DNA from: Rhodanobacter sp. DHB23
Lineage (GTDB): Bacteria; Pseudomonadota; Gammaproteobacteria; Xanthomonadales; Rhodanobacteraceae
NCBI RefSeq assembly: GCF_014842975.1
Contig: NZ_JACYXK010000025.1
Location: 1 to 64,000 of the forward strand
Length of the DNA stretch: 64,000 bases
Direction: 5' to 3'
The position numbers were made by a program, and so were the translations under genes. This document shows positions 13,211-22,901 of this stretch, in pieces (within the stretch, counting starts at the first letter, position 1; each line of letters begins with the position of its first letter). The notes under the pieces are model-generated. The model was not told the origin of the DNA and ran no database searches. It worked only from the letters and a program-made list of their open reading frames with translations.

Positions 13211-14011
13211 TCAGGCGTTGAACGAACCGCCGTTGCCAGCCGGCGCGGTGGATGTGTCCTTGAACTCGCTGGCGCGGCCGTTGAGCACCAAGGCTTTTGC
13301 CGCCATGTCATGCCAGCCTTGCTTGCGCGCAGTCCATGCAGTGGCGATGTAGGAGAAGAAGGGGATGAGTCCAATGAAGGGTATCTGGACTGCGTTTAGC
13401 AGCCTGACTGCATTGCGGATTGCGCAACGTGCAAAACCGGGTGCGTGTCCCTCCATGTCCGTGACACGGATTCCAAGCGCCAATTTTCCAAGGGTTGCTT
13501 GCCACTTCGAGCCTTCGAGCAAGACGTAATAAGTGAATCCAATGGCCATGACGATTATGCCGGGCACAAGCGTGGTGTTCTTCAGTGCTGCCGACGCAGC
13601 TTTCATGGCTTCTGGTGCGGGGCCGCTCTGCATCAAGGTCATAAAATGCATGAAAGCGTCAATCACACCTGTCTTCGCGTAGATGATGGTGCTTGGAACA
13701 AGCAGGACCAGAAAGTCGATTATCCAGGCAGCAAACCGCTTCCAGAAGCCGGCGTAGTCCTCCAATGCTGCTGCCGTGGTCTGCGGTAGCGATTGCAGTG
13801 GAGCGGCAGATGTCGAAAAGGAATTATCTGTTGCCACTGCCGCATCATGTATCGCATCGGGATAAAGCACCGACAGCGGTTGCCAGTCGGCCAACCCTTC
13901 GCGCCACGCGAGGTCGCTGCCGCTGACCTGCCCGTTGCGCAGCCACGCGCGCACGTCCTCTTCCTTGTACGGGCCGTGGCGTTCGCCGTTGCGTCCGATC
14001 CAGATTTCCAT
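13211..14011 (-). CDS. GYF_2-RDD domain membrane protein
   Basis: A 266-aa protein with an N-terminal GYF_2 domain (residues ~1-55: MEIWIGRNGERHGPYKEED, then WREGLADWQPLS). A linker follows, then an RDD domain (from DYAGFWKRFAAWIIDFLVLL, with three to four hydrophobic helices and the second signature GKLALGIRVTDMEG). RDD proteins are integral membrane proteins of poorly defined transport or assembly function; GYF_2 usually binds peptides. The start is ATG 14011. Upstream in-frame codons run into a palindromic repeat and belong to noncoding DNA. Confidence 0.85.
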   Translation of the reverse strand: MEIWIGRNGERHGPYKEEDVRAWLRNGQVSGSDLAWREGLADWQPLSVLYPDAIHDAAVATDNSFSTSAAPLQSLPQTTAAALEDYAGFWKRFAAWIIDFLVLLVPSTIIYAKTGVIDAFMHFMTLMQSGPAPEAMKAASAALKNTTLVPGIIVMAIGFTYYVLLEGSKWQATLGKLALGIRVTDMEGHAPGFARCAIRNAVRLLNAVQIPFIGLIPFFSYIATAWTARKQGWHDMAAKALVLNGRASEFKDTSTAPAGNGGSFNA

Positions 14012-14078
14012 TGCATGCACTCCCCGGTGGTGAATGCGGCGATGATGCCATGCCGTTTGCGGAATGTGGGTTGGAACT

Positions 14079-14148
14079 GTAGGCGCACCCTGTGCGCGAT
14101 TGCTCTTGGCTCCGATCAAGCACCAGAGCCATCGCGCACAGGGTGCGC

Positions 14149-14152
<4 letters not shown>
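14079..14152. repeat. 75-bp REP-like palindrome, family A copy 1
   Basis: Arms GTAGGCGCACCCTGTGCGCG / CGCGCACAGGGTGCGCCTAC enclose a GATTGCTCTTGG...CCAGAGCCAT core. Three further copies lie at 21540, 22829 and 27607. On the minus strand its first bases supply the TAG stop codon of mnmG. Confidence 0.9.
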
Positions 14153-16023
<1,871 letters not shown>

Positions 16024-16112
16024 GATGCGCAAGGCTCTGAAAGCAGAGGGGCTTATGGTACCGCGCAGGACGGGTCACGGCTTGGCATGCAACCTGCTTT
16101 GATCACGTCGCA

Positions 16113-16226
16113 CTTTCATGGGCACCGGCTGCGCGGTTCGCGCGCCGGGACCGGGCGGACAGGGGCCTGGTCGCGTGCCGTGAAAGGAAGCCAGACGGCG
16201 CCCCTCGGGGCGCCGTCGTTTTTTTG
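16113..16226 (+). ncRNA. Candidate structured small RNA with intrinsic terminator
   Basis: A closing stem CTTTCA...GGCAC / GTGCC...TGAAAG (16113-16125 with 16175-16186) encloses two smaller hairpins (GCGCG-GTT-CGCGC; GACC...GGTC). It is followed by a strong terminator, GACGGCGCCCC / GGGGCGCCGTC then seven T (16196-16226). No ORF accounts for it, and nothing upstream on the plus strand needs this terminator because mnmG is divergent. No -35/-10 was found, and the RNA family was not recognised. Confidence 0.4.
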
Positions 16227-16234
16227 CGTGCCGG

Positions 16235-16340
16235 GAAAAGCGAAACCCCGCATGGAAGCGGGGTTTCATCGTTTAGATCTGGCGCCCGGCGGTCTCAGGA
16301 ACAGGGGGAATCCAGGATGACCGTATTGCCGGGCGCCAGA
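16235..16340 (-). ncRNA. Candidate small RNA: C-rich-loop hairpin plus terminator
   Basis: On the minus strand a perfect 13-bp stem, TCTGGCGCCCGGC / GCCGGGCGCCAGA (16328-16340 with 16278-16290), carries a 37-nt loop containing GGATTCCCCCTGTTCC. A second hairpin, GAAACCCCGC / GCGGGGTTTC (16242-16267), is followed by GCTTTTCCCG and resembles an intrinsic terminator. C-rich single-stranded loops recall the Xanthomonas sX13-type small RNAs, but I did not establish homology. The element converges on the plus-strand candidate RNA. Confidence 0.35.
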
Positions 16341-16459
16341 AACCTTGCAACTCGTAACCGTCTGGCTGTCTTGTCGTCAGACCGTGGGTCGATGATCACC
16401 GCAAGAAGGTGAACCCGTGGTGACTGCAGCGCAACTTTCTGCCGAGGCAGGACAGCTGC

Positions 16460-16474
16460 TGACGCGTTGCGTCA
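16460..16474. promoter_or_regulatory. Inverted repeat upstream of a sigma-54-type promoter
   Basis: TGACGC-GTT-GCGTCA is a perfect 6-bp inverted repeat with a 3-bp spacer. It is centred about 80 bp upstream of the start site predicted from the -24/-12 element. That distance suits an enhancer-binding-protein site; the cognate activator is unknown. Confidence 0.35.
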
Positions 16475-16500
16475 GTTTCATGCAGCCCCCGGAAGCGCAA

Positions 16501-16516
16501 TGTGATTGCCATCACA
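16501..16516. promoter_or_regulatory. CRP/Clp/FNR-type site
   Basis: TGTGATTGCCATCACA matches the CRP consensus TGTGA-N6-TCACA exactly; Clp of Xanthomonads recognises the same sequence. It lies 4 bp upstream of the GG of the -24 element of the following sigma-54-type promoter, so bound CRP/Clp would abut or occlude sigma-54 polymerase. Confidence 0.65.
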
Positions 16517-16518
16517 TT

Positions 16519-16535
16519 TTGGCACGGCCAATGCA
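16519..16535 (+). promoter_or_regulatory. Sigma-54 (-24/-12) promoter of the 61-aa protein gene
   Basis: TTGGCACGGCCAATGCA matches TTGGCACG-N4-TTGCA with one mismatch in the -12 part, and has the invariant GG-N10-GC spacing. The predicted start site, about 16546, gives a 23-nt leader that contains GGGAGAG before the ATG. Confidence 0.65.
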
Positions 16536-16568
16536 TTGCTCCTGGCAACAAAAACCGGGAGAGCAGCC

Positions 16569-16754
16569 ATGGGCATGAACATCGACTTCGAGAAGTTCTT
16601 TCCGCATCACGACCTGCTGATCGAGATCGGCCGCATCGAGATGGCAATGGAAACCCTGGACGAGCGCGCCGAAAGCGAGCGCGTGATGTTGAAGCCGCGG
16701 CTGGAGTCGCGCATGGTGCGCCTGCGCACCGCGCTGAAGAGCCTGCCGGTGTGA
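16569..16754 (+). CDS. Small 61-aa protein of unknown function, sigma-54-type promoter
   Basis: MGMNIDFEKFFPHHDLLIEI begins a charged, helical, probably cytoplasmic protein with no membrane segment and no motif I recognise; the rest is Glu/Arg-rich (ETLDERAESERVMLK). The start at 16569 is fixed by GGGAGAG five bases upstream and by the promoter position; a longer frame to 16506 would start before transcription. A stable terminator follows. The isolated, strongly signposted transcription unit argues it is a real gene rather than noise. Confidence 0.7.
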   Translation: MGMNIDFEKFFPHHDLLIEIGRIEMAMETLDERAESERVMLKPRLESRMVRLRTALKSLPV

Positions 16755-16819
16755 ACTGAAACCTGCCTCACGCGGAAGTGCGCACCTTGCGTGCGGTTTC
16801 CTCGGCACTTCCACGCGAA

Positions 16820-16853
16820 AGAAACGGCGGCCCTGGCCGCCGTTTCCGTTTTC
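16820..16853. terminator. Terminator between the 61-aa protein gene and pepN
   Basis: GAAACGGCGGCC / GGCCGCCGTTTC with a CT loop and CGTTTT on the right, and an A-containing left flank. It serves the plus-strand small gene and partly the convergent pepN. Confidence 0.8.
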
Positions 16854-19503
16854 AGCCCTTGAGCATGTTGCCCACGATCTCGGCGAGGTTGCGCGAGAGC
16901 GTGCCGCGGGCCGCCAGCGAAGCCAGCGCGGCATGGGCTGCCTCGCGGCGCCGAGGCTCCAGCCGCTGCCAGCCGTTGAACGCGGTGGCGAGGCGGGCCG
17001 CGATCTGCGGGTTCAGCGCATCCAGTGCCAGCAGGCGTTCGGCGTACAGCCGGTAGCCCGCGCCATCGGCGCGGTGGAAGCCGGAGGGGTTGCCGTTGGC
17101 CCAGGTGCCCAGCAGGGCGCGGGCGCGGTTCGGGTTCTTCAGGGTGAAGGCGGGGTCGGCCTCCAGCGCCTGCACCCGCGCCAGCGCGCCAGCGCCGGGC
17201 AACTGGGCCTGCAGGGCGAACCACTTGTCCAATGCCAGCGGGTCGTTTGCGTAGCGCTCGCGGTAGTGCGCGAGCGGCTCGGCGCTACGCGCGGCGTCGT
17301 GGCGGGCCAGCACGCCGAGTGCGGCAAGGCGGTCGGTCATGCTCGGCGCATCGCGGTATTGCGCGGCGGCATGCTGGCAGGCGGTGGCGGGCGCCAGCAG
17401 GGCCAGCAGTTGCAGCACGCGCTGTTTCAGGCTGCGGTGGCCCTGGCTGATGGCGTCGATGCCTGCCGTGGATTGGGCGGCCAGCGCGCGATAGCGCGTC
17501 TCCAGCTTGTCGACGCCGATGCGCGCGGCCAGGCGCTGCTGCAATTGCTGGCGCAGCGCGTGGATGCGCGCCGGGTCGACCACCGGCTCGCGTTCCGCCA
17601 GCTCGATCTCGCCCGGTGGGACAAGCAGGTCGGCCAGCAGGGCGGCATCGAGCCGCGCATCGTCGAACAGGGCGGCCAGCGCGTCGCACCAGGCATCCAC
17701 GGCGCCGTTGTCGGCGCCGTCGCGCAACGCGTCGCAGGCGCGCAGGGCGAGCTGCTGGCCGGCCTCCCAGCGGTTGAAACCGTCGGGATCGTGGCCCAGC
17801 AGCAGGGCGAGTTCGGCGGGCGTGTAGTCGCATTCGAGCACCGCAGGCGCGGAGAAGCCGCGCAGCAGGGAGGGCACCGGGCGCTCGGCCACGTCGTGGA
17901 ACACGAAGCGCTGTTCAGCGTGGTCGAGCACCACCACCAGCTCGGTTTCGCCGTTGGCCACCTGACCGTCCAGATGCAAGGGCAGCATGCGGCCGTCGGC
18001 ATCAAACAGCGCCAGCTTCACCGGGATCGGCAGTAGCTGTTTGAGTGGCTGCTGGTGGCTGGCGGGCGTGTGTTGCGACAGCGTGAGCGCGTACTCGCGC
18101 CGCGCGGCGTCGTATTCGCCGCGGGCCTTCAGCCGCGGCGTGCCGGACTGGCCGTACCACGCAAGGTAGGGCGTGAGGTCGGCGTGGTTGGCTTCGCCCA
18201 GCGCGGCGAGGAAATCCTCGATGGTGGCGGCGCGGCCGTCGTTGCGGCTGAAGTACAGGTCGGTGCCGCGGCGGAAGCCTTCCGCGCCCAGCTTGCCGGC
18301 CAGCATGCGCACCAGCTCGGCGCCCTTCTCGTACACGGTGGCGGTGTAGAAGTTGTTGATCTCGCGGTATTCGGCGGGACGCACCGGATGCGCCAGCGGG
18401 CCGGCGTCCTCGGGGAACTGCGCGCGGCGCAGCAGGGCCACGTCCTCGATGCGCTTCAGCGGCGCCGAGTTCATGTCGGCGGAGAAGCATTGCTCGCGAT
18501 ACACGGTGAAGCCTTCCTTGAGGCTCAACTGGAACCAGTCGCGGCAGGTGACGCGGTTGCCGCTCCAGTTGTGGAAATACTCGTGAGCGACCACCGCTTC
18601 CACGCGGCGGTATTCGTCGTCCGTGCTGGAGTCGGCATCGGCCAGCAGGCACTTGGTGTTGAAGATGTTGAGGCCCTTGTTCTCCATCGCGCCCATGTTG
18701 AAATCGTGCGTGGCGACGACGTGGAAGACATCGAGGTCGTAGTTGCGGCCGTAGGCCTGTTCGTCCCAGCGCATCGAGCGCACCAGGGCGTCCATCGCGT
18801 AGTGGCAGCAGTCGATGGCGTCGGCCTCGGCCCAGATCTTCAGCTGCACGTCGCGGCCGTCGGCGGTGCGGTAATCCTGTTCGATCTTTTCCAGCCGGCC
18901 GGCGACCAGCGCGAACAGATAGGCAGGCTTCGGGTGCGGGTCGACGAAGCGTGCCCAATGGCGGCCGCCGTCGAGTTCGCCGGCACCATCGGGATTGCCG
19001 CCGGCCAGCAGCACCGGGAAGCGCGCGCGGTCGGCGCGCAGGGTCACGACATAGATCGCCTGCACATCGGGGCGGTCAGGGAAGAAGGTGATGTGGCGGA
19101 AGCCCTGCGCCTCGCACTGGGTGAGCAGGAAGCCCGTCTCGGCGGGGCCGGAGAGGTACAGGCCTTCCAGCGCGGTGTTCGCGGCGGGATGCACGCGCAC
19201 GCGCGTTTCCAGCACGCTGCCGTCGCGTGCGCCGCGCACTTCGAGGCCGCCGTCGACCAGGCGCCAGGTGTCGGGCGCCAGCGGCTGGCCATCGAGCGAG
19301 ATGGAGAGCAGCTCGAGGTCTTCGCCGTCGAGCCGCAACGGTTCGTCCTGCGCGGGATCGCGGCGCAGCAGCAGCCTGGCGCCCACCTCGGTGGTGGCTA
19401 TGCCCAGCTCGAAATCCAGTTCCACGCGCTCCACGCGCCAGGCAGGTGCGCGGTAATCGGCAAGGCGGATTGGCAGGCTGGCGGCGTCGGGTCGTGCGTT
19501 CAT
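16852..19503 (-). CDS. pepN: Aminopeptidase N
   Basis: An 883-aa M1-family zinc aminopeptidase acting in the cytoplasm on peptide N-termini. The exopeptidase motif is GAMEN, and the zinc site is HEYFHNW with the third ligand Glu exactly 18 residues after the second His (LSLKEG). Length and the C-terminal helical DUF3458-type regions match E. coli PepN. The gene overlaps the terminator region at its 3' end. It is divergent from the galM-like gene. Confidence 0.96.
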   Translation of the reverse strand: MNARPDAASLPIRLADYRAPAWRVERVELDFELGIATTEVGARLLLRRDPAQDEPLRLDGEDLELLSISLDGQPLAPDTWRLVDGGLEVRGARDGSVLETRVRVHPAANTALEGLYLSGPAETGFLLTQCEAQGFRHITFFPDRPDVQAIYVVTLRADRARFPVLLAGGNPDGAGELDGGRHWARFVDPHPKPAYLFALVAGRLEKIEQDYRTADGRDVQLKIWAEADAIDCCHYAMDALVRSMRWDEQAYGRNYDLDVFHVVATHDFNMGAMENKGLNIFNTKCLLADADSSTDDEYRRVEAVVAHEYFHNWSGNRVTCRDWFQLSLKEGFTVYREQCFSADMNSAPLKRIEDVALLRRAQFPEDAGPLAHPVRPAEYREINNFYTATVYEKGAELVRMLAGKLGAEGFRRGTDLYFSRNDGRAATIEDFLAALGEANHADLTPYLAWYGQSGTPRLKARGEYDAARREYALTLSQHTPASHQQPLKQLLPIPVKLALFDADGRMLPLHLDGQVANGETELVVVLDHAEQRFVFHDVAERPVPSLLRGFSAPAVLECDYTPAELALLLGHDPDGFNRWEAGQQLALRACDALRDGADNGAVDAWCDALAALFDDARLDAALLADLLVPPGEIELAEREPVVDPARIHALRQQLQQRLAARIGVDKLETRYRALAAQSTAGIDAISQGHRSLKQRVLQLLALLAPATACQHAAAQYRDAPSMTDRLAALGVLARHDAARSAEPLAHYRERYANDPLALDKWFALQAQLPGAGALARVQALEADPAFTLKNPNRARALLGTWANGNPSGFHRADGAGYRLYAERLLALDALNPQIAARLATAFNGWQRLEPRRREAAHAALASLAARGTLSRNLAEIVGNMLKG

Positions 19504-19583
19504 GCGGGCAGGGGAATCGGGTGCGGGGGACAGATCAGGCTAACATGGGGAATCTTGTCCCCGCCTTTCAACCGGAGCTTGCA

Positions 19584-20582
19584 ATGACGCGTTTCCGTGC
19601 CGTCGAGGCCATGCTGGGCACGCAGCCCGTGGTGCAACTGGAAGATGTCGAAGGCGGCCGTCGCGTGCGTATCGCGCGACTCGGCGCGGCGTTGTTGAAC
19701 TTCGAGGCGAACGAGGACGGCAACTGGTTCGACTACGCCGATGGCTACCGAGACGACGCGGAAATCGTTGCGCGCTCCGGTTCGCGCTTCGCGATCATGG
19801 TGCCTTTCGGCGGCCGCATCGCCGATGCGCGCTACGACTTCGACGGCCAGGCGCAGGACCTGCAGCCTGGCGTGGTGGGCGAGGCGCGCGCCAGTCGCCA
19901 TGGCTTCGTGCGCGGCACCACGTTCGATCTCGCCGCGCTTGCCGCGGACGGCCAGGGGGCGCGGGCGACGCTGGCCACCGGCGTGATCCGTCCGCAGCCG
20001 GGCTATCCGCATTCGATCGACCTGGCGGTGACGTTCGCTCTGGACGCCGCCGGCCTCACGCTGGAGGTCGCGATGCGCAACGTGGGCGACAGCGCGGCGC
20101 CATGCTTCTTCGGCTGGCATCCGTATTTCCGGCTGGCCGATGCGCTGGTGGATGGCTGGGAAATGCAGATCCCCGGCGAAGGCCTGATCCGCACCGGCGC
20201 CGACCTGATCGCGTTGCCCGGAGCCGCCGCCTATGTGGCGCTGGATGATGCACCGGCAATGGATTTCCGCGAGCTGCGCGTGATCGGCGACCAGATCCTC
20301 GACCAGAGCTACAACGAATTGCAGCCCGATGCCGACGGGCGTATCCGCACCCACCTGCGCGACCCGGCCAGCGGCCGCGCGCTGGTGGTCTGGCAGGAGC
20401 ACGGGCTGATGCACGCCTTCACCTCCGACACGATCAGCCGCGACGTGCGCCGCGCCATCGCGCTGGAGCCGATGGAGTGCATGGCGAACGCGTTCAACCG
20501 AGCCGAATGCGCGGATGCGGTCCGTCTGCTGCCGGGCGCGGAGCGTCGCTACCGCTGCGGCGTGGAGCTCGTGCAGGCATGA
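19584..20582 (+). CDS. Aldose 1-epimerase family protein
   Basis: A 332-aa galactose-mutarotase-fold protein that would interconvert anomers of an aldose or act on a hexose-6-phosphate. The motif GWHPYF contains the family histidine, and the overall beta-supersandwich pattern is evident (FGGRIADARY, SRHGFVRG, ALEPMECMANAFN). The sugar specificity is not readable. Start: ATG 19584 with GGAG seven bases upstream; the longer in-frame ORF reads antisense to pepN. Its TGA overlaps the start of the dehydratase gene (ATGA). Confidence 0.8.
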   Translation: MTRFRAVEAMLGTQPVVQLEDVEGGRRVRIARLGAALLNFEANEDGNWFDYADGYRDDAEIVARSGSRFAIMVPFGGRIADARYDFDGQAQDLQPGVVGEARASRHGFVRGTTFDLAALAADGQGARATLATGVIRPQPGYPHSIDLAVTFALDAAGLTLEVAMRNVGDSAAPCFFGWHPYFRLADALVDGWEMQIPGEGLIRTGADLIALPGAAAYVALDDAPAMDFRELRVIGDQILDQSYNELQPDADGRIRTHLRDPASGRALVVWQEHGLMHAFTSDTISRDVRRAIALEPMECMANAFNRAECADAVRLLPGAERRYRCGVELVQA

Positions 20583-21526
20583 ACGCGCTGCCCGATATCG
20601 ATGCCATCCGCGACGCCGCCGCGCGCATCGCGCCGCACGCGGTGGTGACCCCGGTGTTGCGCAGCGCGGTGCTGGATGCGCTGGCCGGCGCCGAACTCCA
20701 CTTCAAGTGCGAGAACCTGCAGCGCGGCGGCGCATTCAAGTTCCGCGGCGCGTGCAACGCGGTATGGTCGCTGGCGGACGAAGAGGCCGCGCGCGGCGTG
20801 GTCACGCACTCCTCCGGCAACCACGGCAACGCGCTGGCACTGGCCGCCGTAACGCGTGGCATCCAGGCGCACGTGGTGGTGCCCGAAGGCGCGGTACAGG
20901 CCAAGCTGGACGCCATCGCGCGCGCCGGCGGCACATTGCATCGCTGCGCGCCCACGCAAGCTGCGCGCGAGGCGATGTGTGCCGAGGTGCAGGCGCAGAC
21001 GGGCGCCGCGCTGGTGCATCCCTATGCGGATGCGCGGGTGATGGCGGGACAGGGCACCATCGCGCTGGAACTGCTGCGGCAGGCGCCGCAACTCGATGCG
21101 CTGATCACGCCCGTTGGCGGCGGTGGCCTGGCCGCTGGCGTGGCGATTGCCGCGCATGCGCTCAGGCCGGAGCTGGCGCTGTTCGCCGCCGAACCGGCCG
21201 GCGCCGACGATGCAGCGCGCTCGCTGGCCGCGGGTGCGCGCATCGGCAGCATGGCGCCGGACACGGTGTGCGACGGCCTGCGTGCGCTGATGGGCGAACC
21301 GAATTTCGACGCCCTGCGTACGCATCGCGTGGAAGTCGTCACGGTGAGCGATGTGGAAACCGTCGCCGCGATGCGCCTGCTGTGGGGCGAGCTGAAACAG
21401 GTGGTGGAAGTGTCCAGCGCCACCGTGCTGGCGGCGATACTCAAGCAGCCGCGGCATTTCGCCGGCAAGCGCATCGGCATGGTGCTCACCGGCGGCAACG
21501 TCGATCTCGACGCGTTGCCGTGGTGA
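20579..21526 (+). CDS. Serine/threonine dehydratase-like (serine racemase family) PLP enzyme
   Basis: A 315-aa fold-type II PLP enzyme. The Schiff-base lysine is in GAFKFRGA, the substrate loop is SSGNHGNALA, and the phosphate-binding loop is PVGGGGLAAG. The length and lack of an ACT domain fit catabolic threonine dehydratase or serine racemase/dehydratase rather than biosynthetic IlvA. It is translationally coupled to the epimerase-like gene, a pairing whose logic is unclear. A palindromic repeat at 21540 separates it from the convergent desaturase gene. Confidence 0.82.
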   Translation: MNALPDIDAIRDAAARIAPHAVVTPVLRSAVLDALAGAELHFKCENLQRGGAFKFRGACNAVWSLADEEAARGVVTHSSGNHGNALALAAVTRGIQAHVVVPEGAVQAKLDAIARAGGTLHRCAPTQAAREAMCAEVQAQTGAALVHPYADARVMAGQGTIALELLRQAPQLDALITPVGGGGLAAGVAIAAHALRPELALFAAEPAGADDAARSLAAGARIGSMAPDTVCDGLRALMGEPNFDALRTHRVEVVTVSDVETVAAMRLLWGELKQVVEVSSATVLAAILKQPRHFAGKRIGMVLTGGNVDLDALPW

Positions 21527-21539
21527 CGTTCCGCTTCCC

Positions 21540-21617
21540 GTAGGAGCGCCCCTGTGCGCGATGGCCTTGTGCTCCGATCGAAGCGTCAGAGCTTTCGCGC
21601 ACAGGGTGCGCTCCTAC
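21540..21617. repeat. REP-like palindrome, family A copy 2
   Basis: GTAGGAGCGCCCCTGTGCGCG pairs with CGCGCACAGGGTGCGCTCCTAC; one arm has a 1-base deletion. The core ATGGCCTTGTGCTCCGATCG resembles the other three copies. It fills the gap between convergent dehydratase and desaturase genes, where it may act as a terminator-like structure. Confidence 0.9.
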
Positions 21618-21621
21618 AGGC

Positions 21622-22731
21622 TTACGCGGCGGCGGATTCCTCGGCGGTTGCCGCGACGTCGGGCTGGGTGGCGCCACCCGGCAGGTGATGCGCCAGCGCA
21701 TGCAAGTCGAGCTGGGCTACCGGGACCGGGCGCAGGGTCACCGGATCGAACGCCACCTCGCCCGGCCGCCAGCCTTCCCGCTGGAACACCGTGCAGAGGA
21801 AACGCTTCGTCGAATGCCAGTGCAGGCCGAGCAGGCCGTAATTGTTGTCCGCGTCCACCATCGGATCGCCCACGCCGGTGGGGCGCGGCGGCTCGCCGTA
21901 CAGCGCGGTGCCGAAGATGACGTCCCAGATCGATAGCACCTGGCCGAAGTTGCAGTTGTGCAGCTTGGGACGCTCGGGATCGACCAGCATGTGGTGCAGC
22001 CGGTGGAACTTCGGATCGACCAGCAGCCGTTCGAACACGCGTCCGAATCCGAACCGCGTGTTGGTGTGCGAGAAGTTCTGCACCAGCTCGCCCAGCAGCA
22101 TCAGCCACGCGAATTCGTCGGGGTCCACGCCCATCGCCAGGCCGACCACGGCGAGGATCATCGACTGGATGAAGCCGTCGATCAGGTTGCCGCGGTCGTT
22201 GGTCCAGCAACTCATCTGCCGCGTGCTGTGATGCATGCTGTGCAGCGCCCACCACCACGGCAGCGCGTGCTGGGTGCGGTGCATCCAGTAGTACACGAAG
22301 TCGTAGACCACGTAGTACGCGCCGAACAGCAGGTAGGGATGGCCGTTGAACCATGGCACCAGGGTGGTCAGCGCCAGCGGCGAGCCGGTACTGGAGATGT
22401 CCGTGCCGCCGCCGCCGAGCAGGTTGCTGAACGGCATCAGGATCAGATAGGTGAACAGCGGGAAGATGCCCACCAGCATCATCACCGTGTAGTTGCGGTC
22501 CACCAGGGTGAGCTTGCGGTCGGTCCATTGCTCGGCCGGGAAGAAGGTTTCCAGCGGCCGGAACAGGACGCCGATGATGCTGATCTGCAGCACGGCGATC
22601 AGCAACGAGGCGGCGATGTCGCGCGGGTCGCCGGACAGCTTGCCCAGGTGCAGCAGGTCGAGTGCTGGCGCCACCGCATGGCTGCTCAGCCAGTCGACGA
22701 GGCGGGACCACAATTCAGGTAGCGAGAACAT
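21622..22731 (-). CDS. Sterol desaturase / fatty acid hydroxylase family protein
   Basis: A 369-aa integral membrane di-iron enzyme. The histidine clusters are HRTQH (HxxxH), HSMHH (HxxHH) and HRLHH (HxxHH), in the family order. Four or more hydrophobic helices precede and surround them. It would hydroxylate or desaturate a lipid at the inner membrane; the substrate is unknown. The start ATG 22731 is preferred over the TTG at 22737. The short Ala/Glu C-terminal tail ends five bases before a palindromic repeat. Confidence 0.85.
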   Translation of the reverse strand: MFSLPELWSRLVDWLSSHAVAPALDLLHLGKLSGDPRDIAASLLIAVLQISIIGVLFRPLETFFPAEQWTDRKLTLVDRNYTVMMLVGIFPLFTYLILMPFSNLLGGGGTDISSTGSPLALTTLVPWFNGHPYLLFGAYYVVYDFVYYWMHRTQHALPWWWALHSMHHSTRQMSCWTNDRGNLIDGFIQSMILAVVGLAMGVDPDEFAWLMLLGELVQNFSHTNTRFGFGRVFERLLVDPKFHRLHHMLVDPERPKLHNCNFGQVLSIWDVIFGTALYGEPPRPTGVGDPMVDADNNYGLLGLHWHSTKRFLCTVFQREGWRPGEVAFDPVTLRPVPVAQLDLHALAHHLPGGATQPDVAATAEESAAA

Positions 22732-22828
22732 CGGCAATTTCGCGGGGAATGGCAGCGCGCATGATACCGCCGCGGTTTCGGCATCGCGCTGAATGCCGCC
22801 GCGCGAATTTGCGGGGTCGTGCCTCGCA

Positions 22829-22901
22829 TAGGAGCACCTTGTGCGCGATGGCCTTTGCTCTGATCAGTCATCAAAGCCATCGCGCACAGGGTGCGCTCCT
22901 A
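22829..22901. repeat. REP-like palindrome, family A copy 3
   Basis: TAGGAGCACCTTGTGCGCGATGGC... pairs with ...GCCATCGCGCACAGGGTGCGCTCCTA. It lies between the desaturase 5' end and the DMT exporter 3' end. On the minus strand its first bases provide the exporter's TAG stop. Confidence 0.9.

Noticed and set aside
8565-13352. A 1595-codon plus-strand open frame opposite the GDSL autotransporter and tex
   Set aside because: High-GC codon bias of the two minus-strand genes leaves the opposite frame open. The translation is His/Val/Arg-rich without domains, and both antisense genes have clear families.
16278-16340. Possible TPP riboswitch on the minus strand, because of CCTGAGACC
   Set aside because: Only CTGAGA matches. 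The second conserved half (ACCTGATCTGGATAATGCC-type) is missing, and the downstream gene mnmG has no thiamine link.
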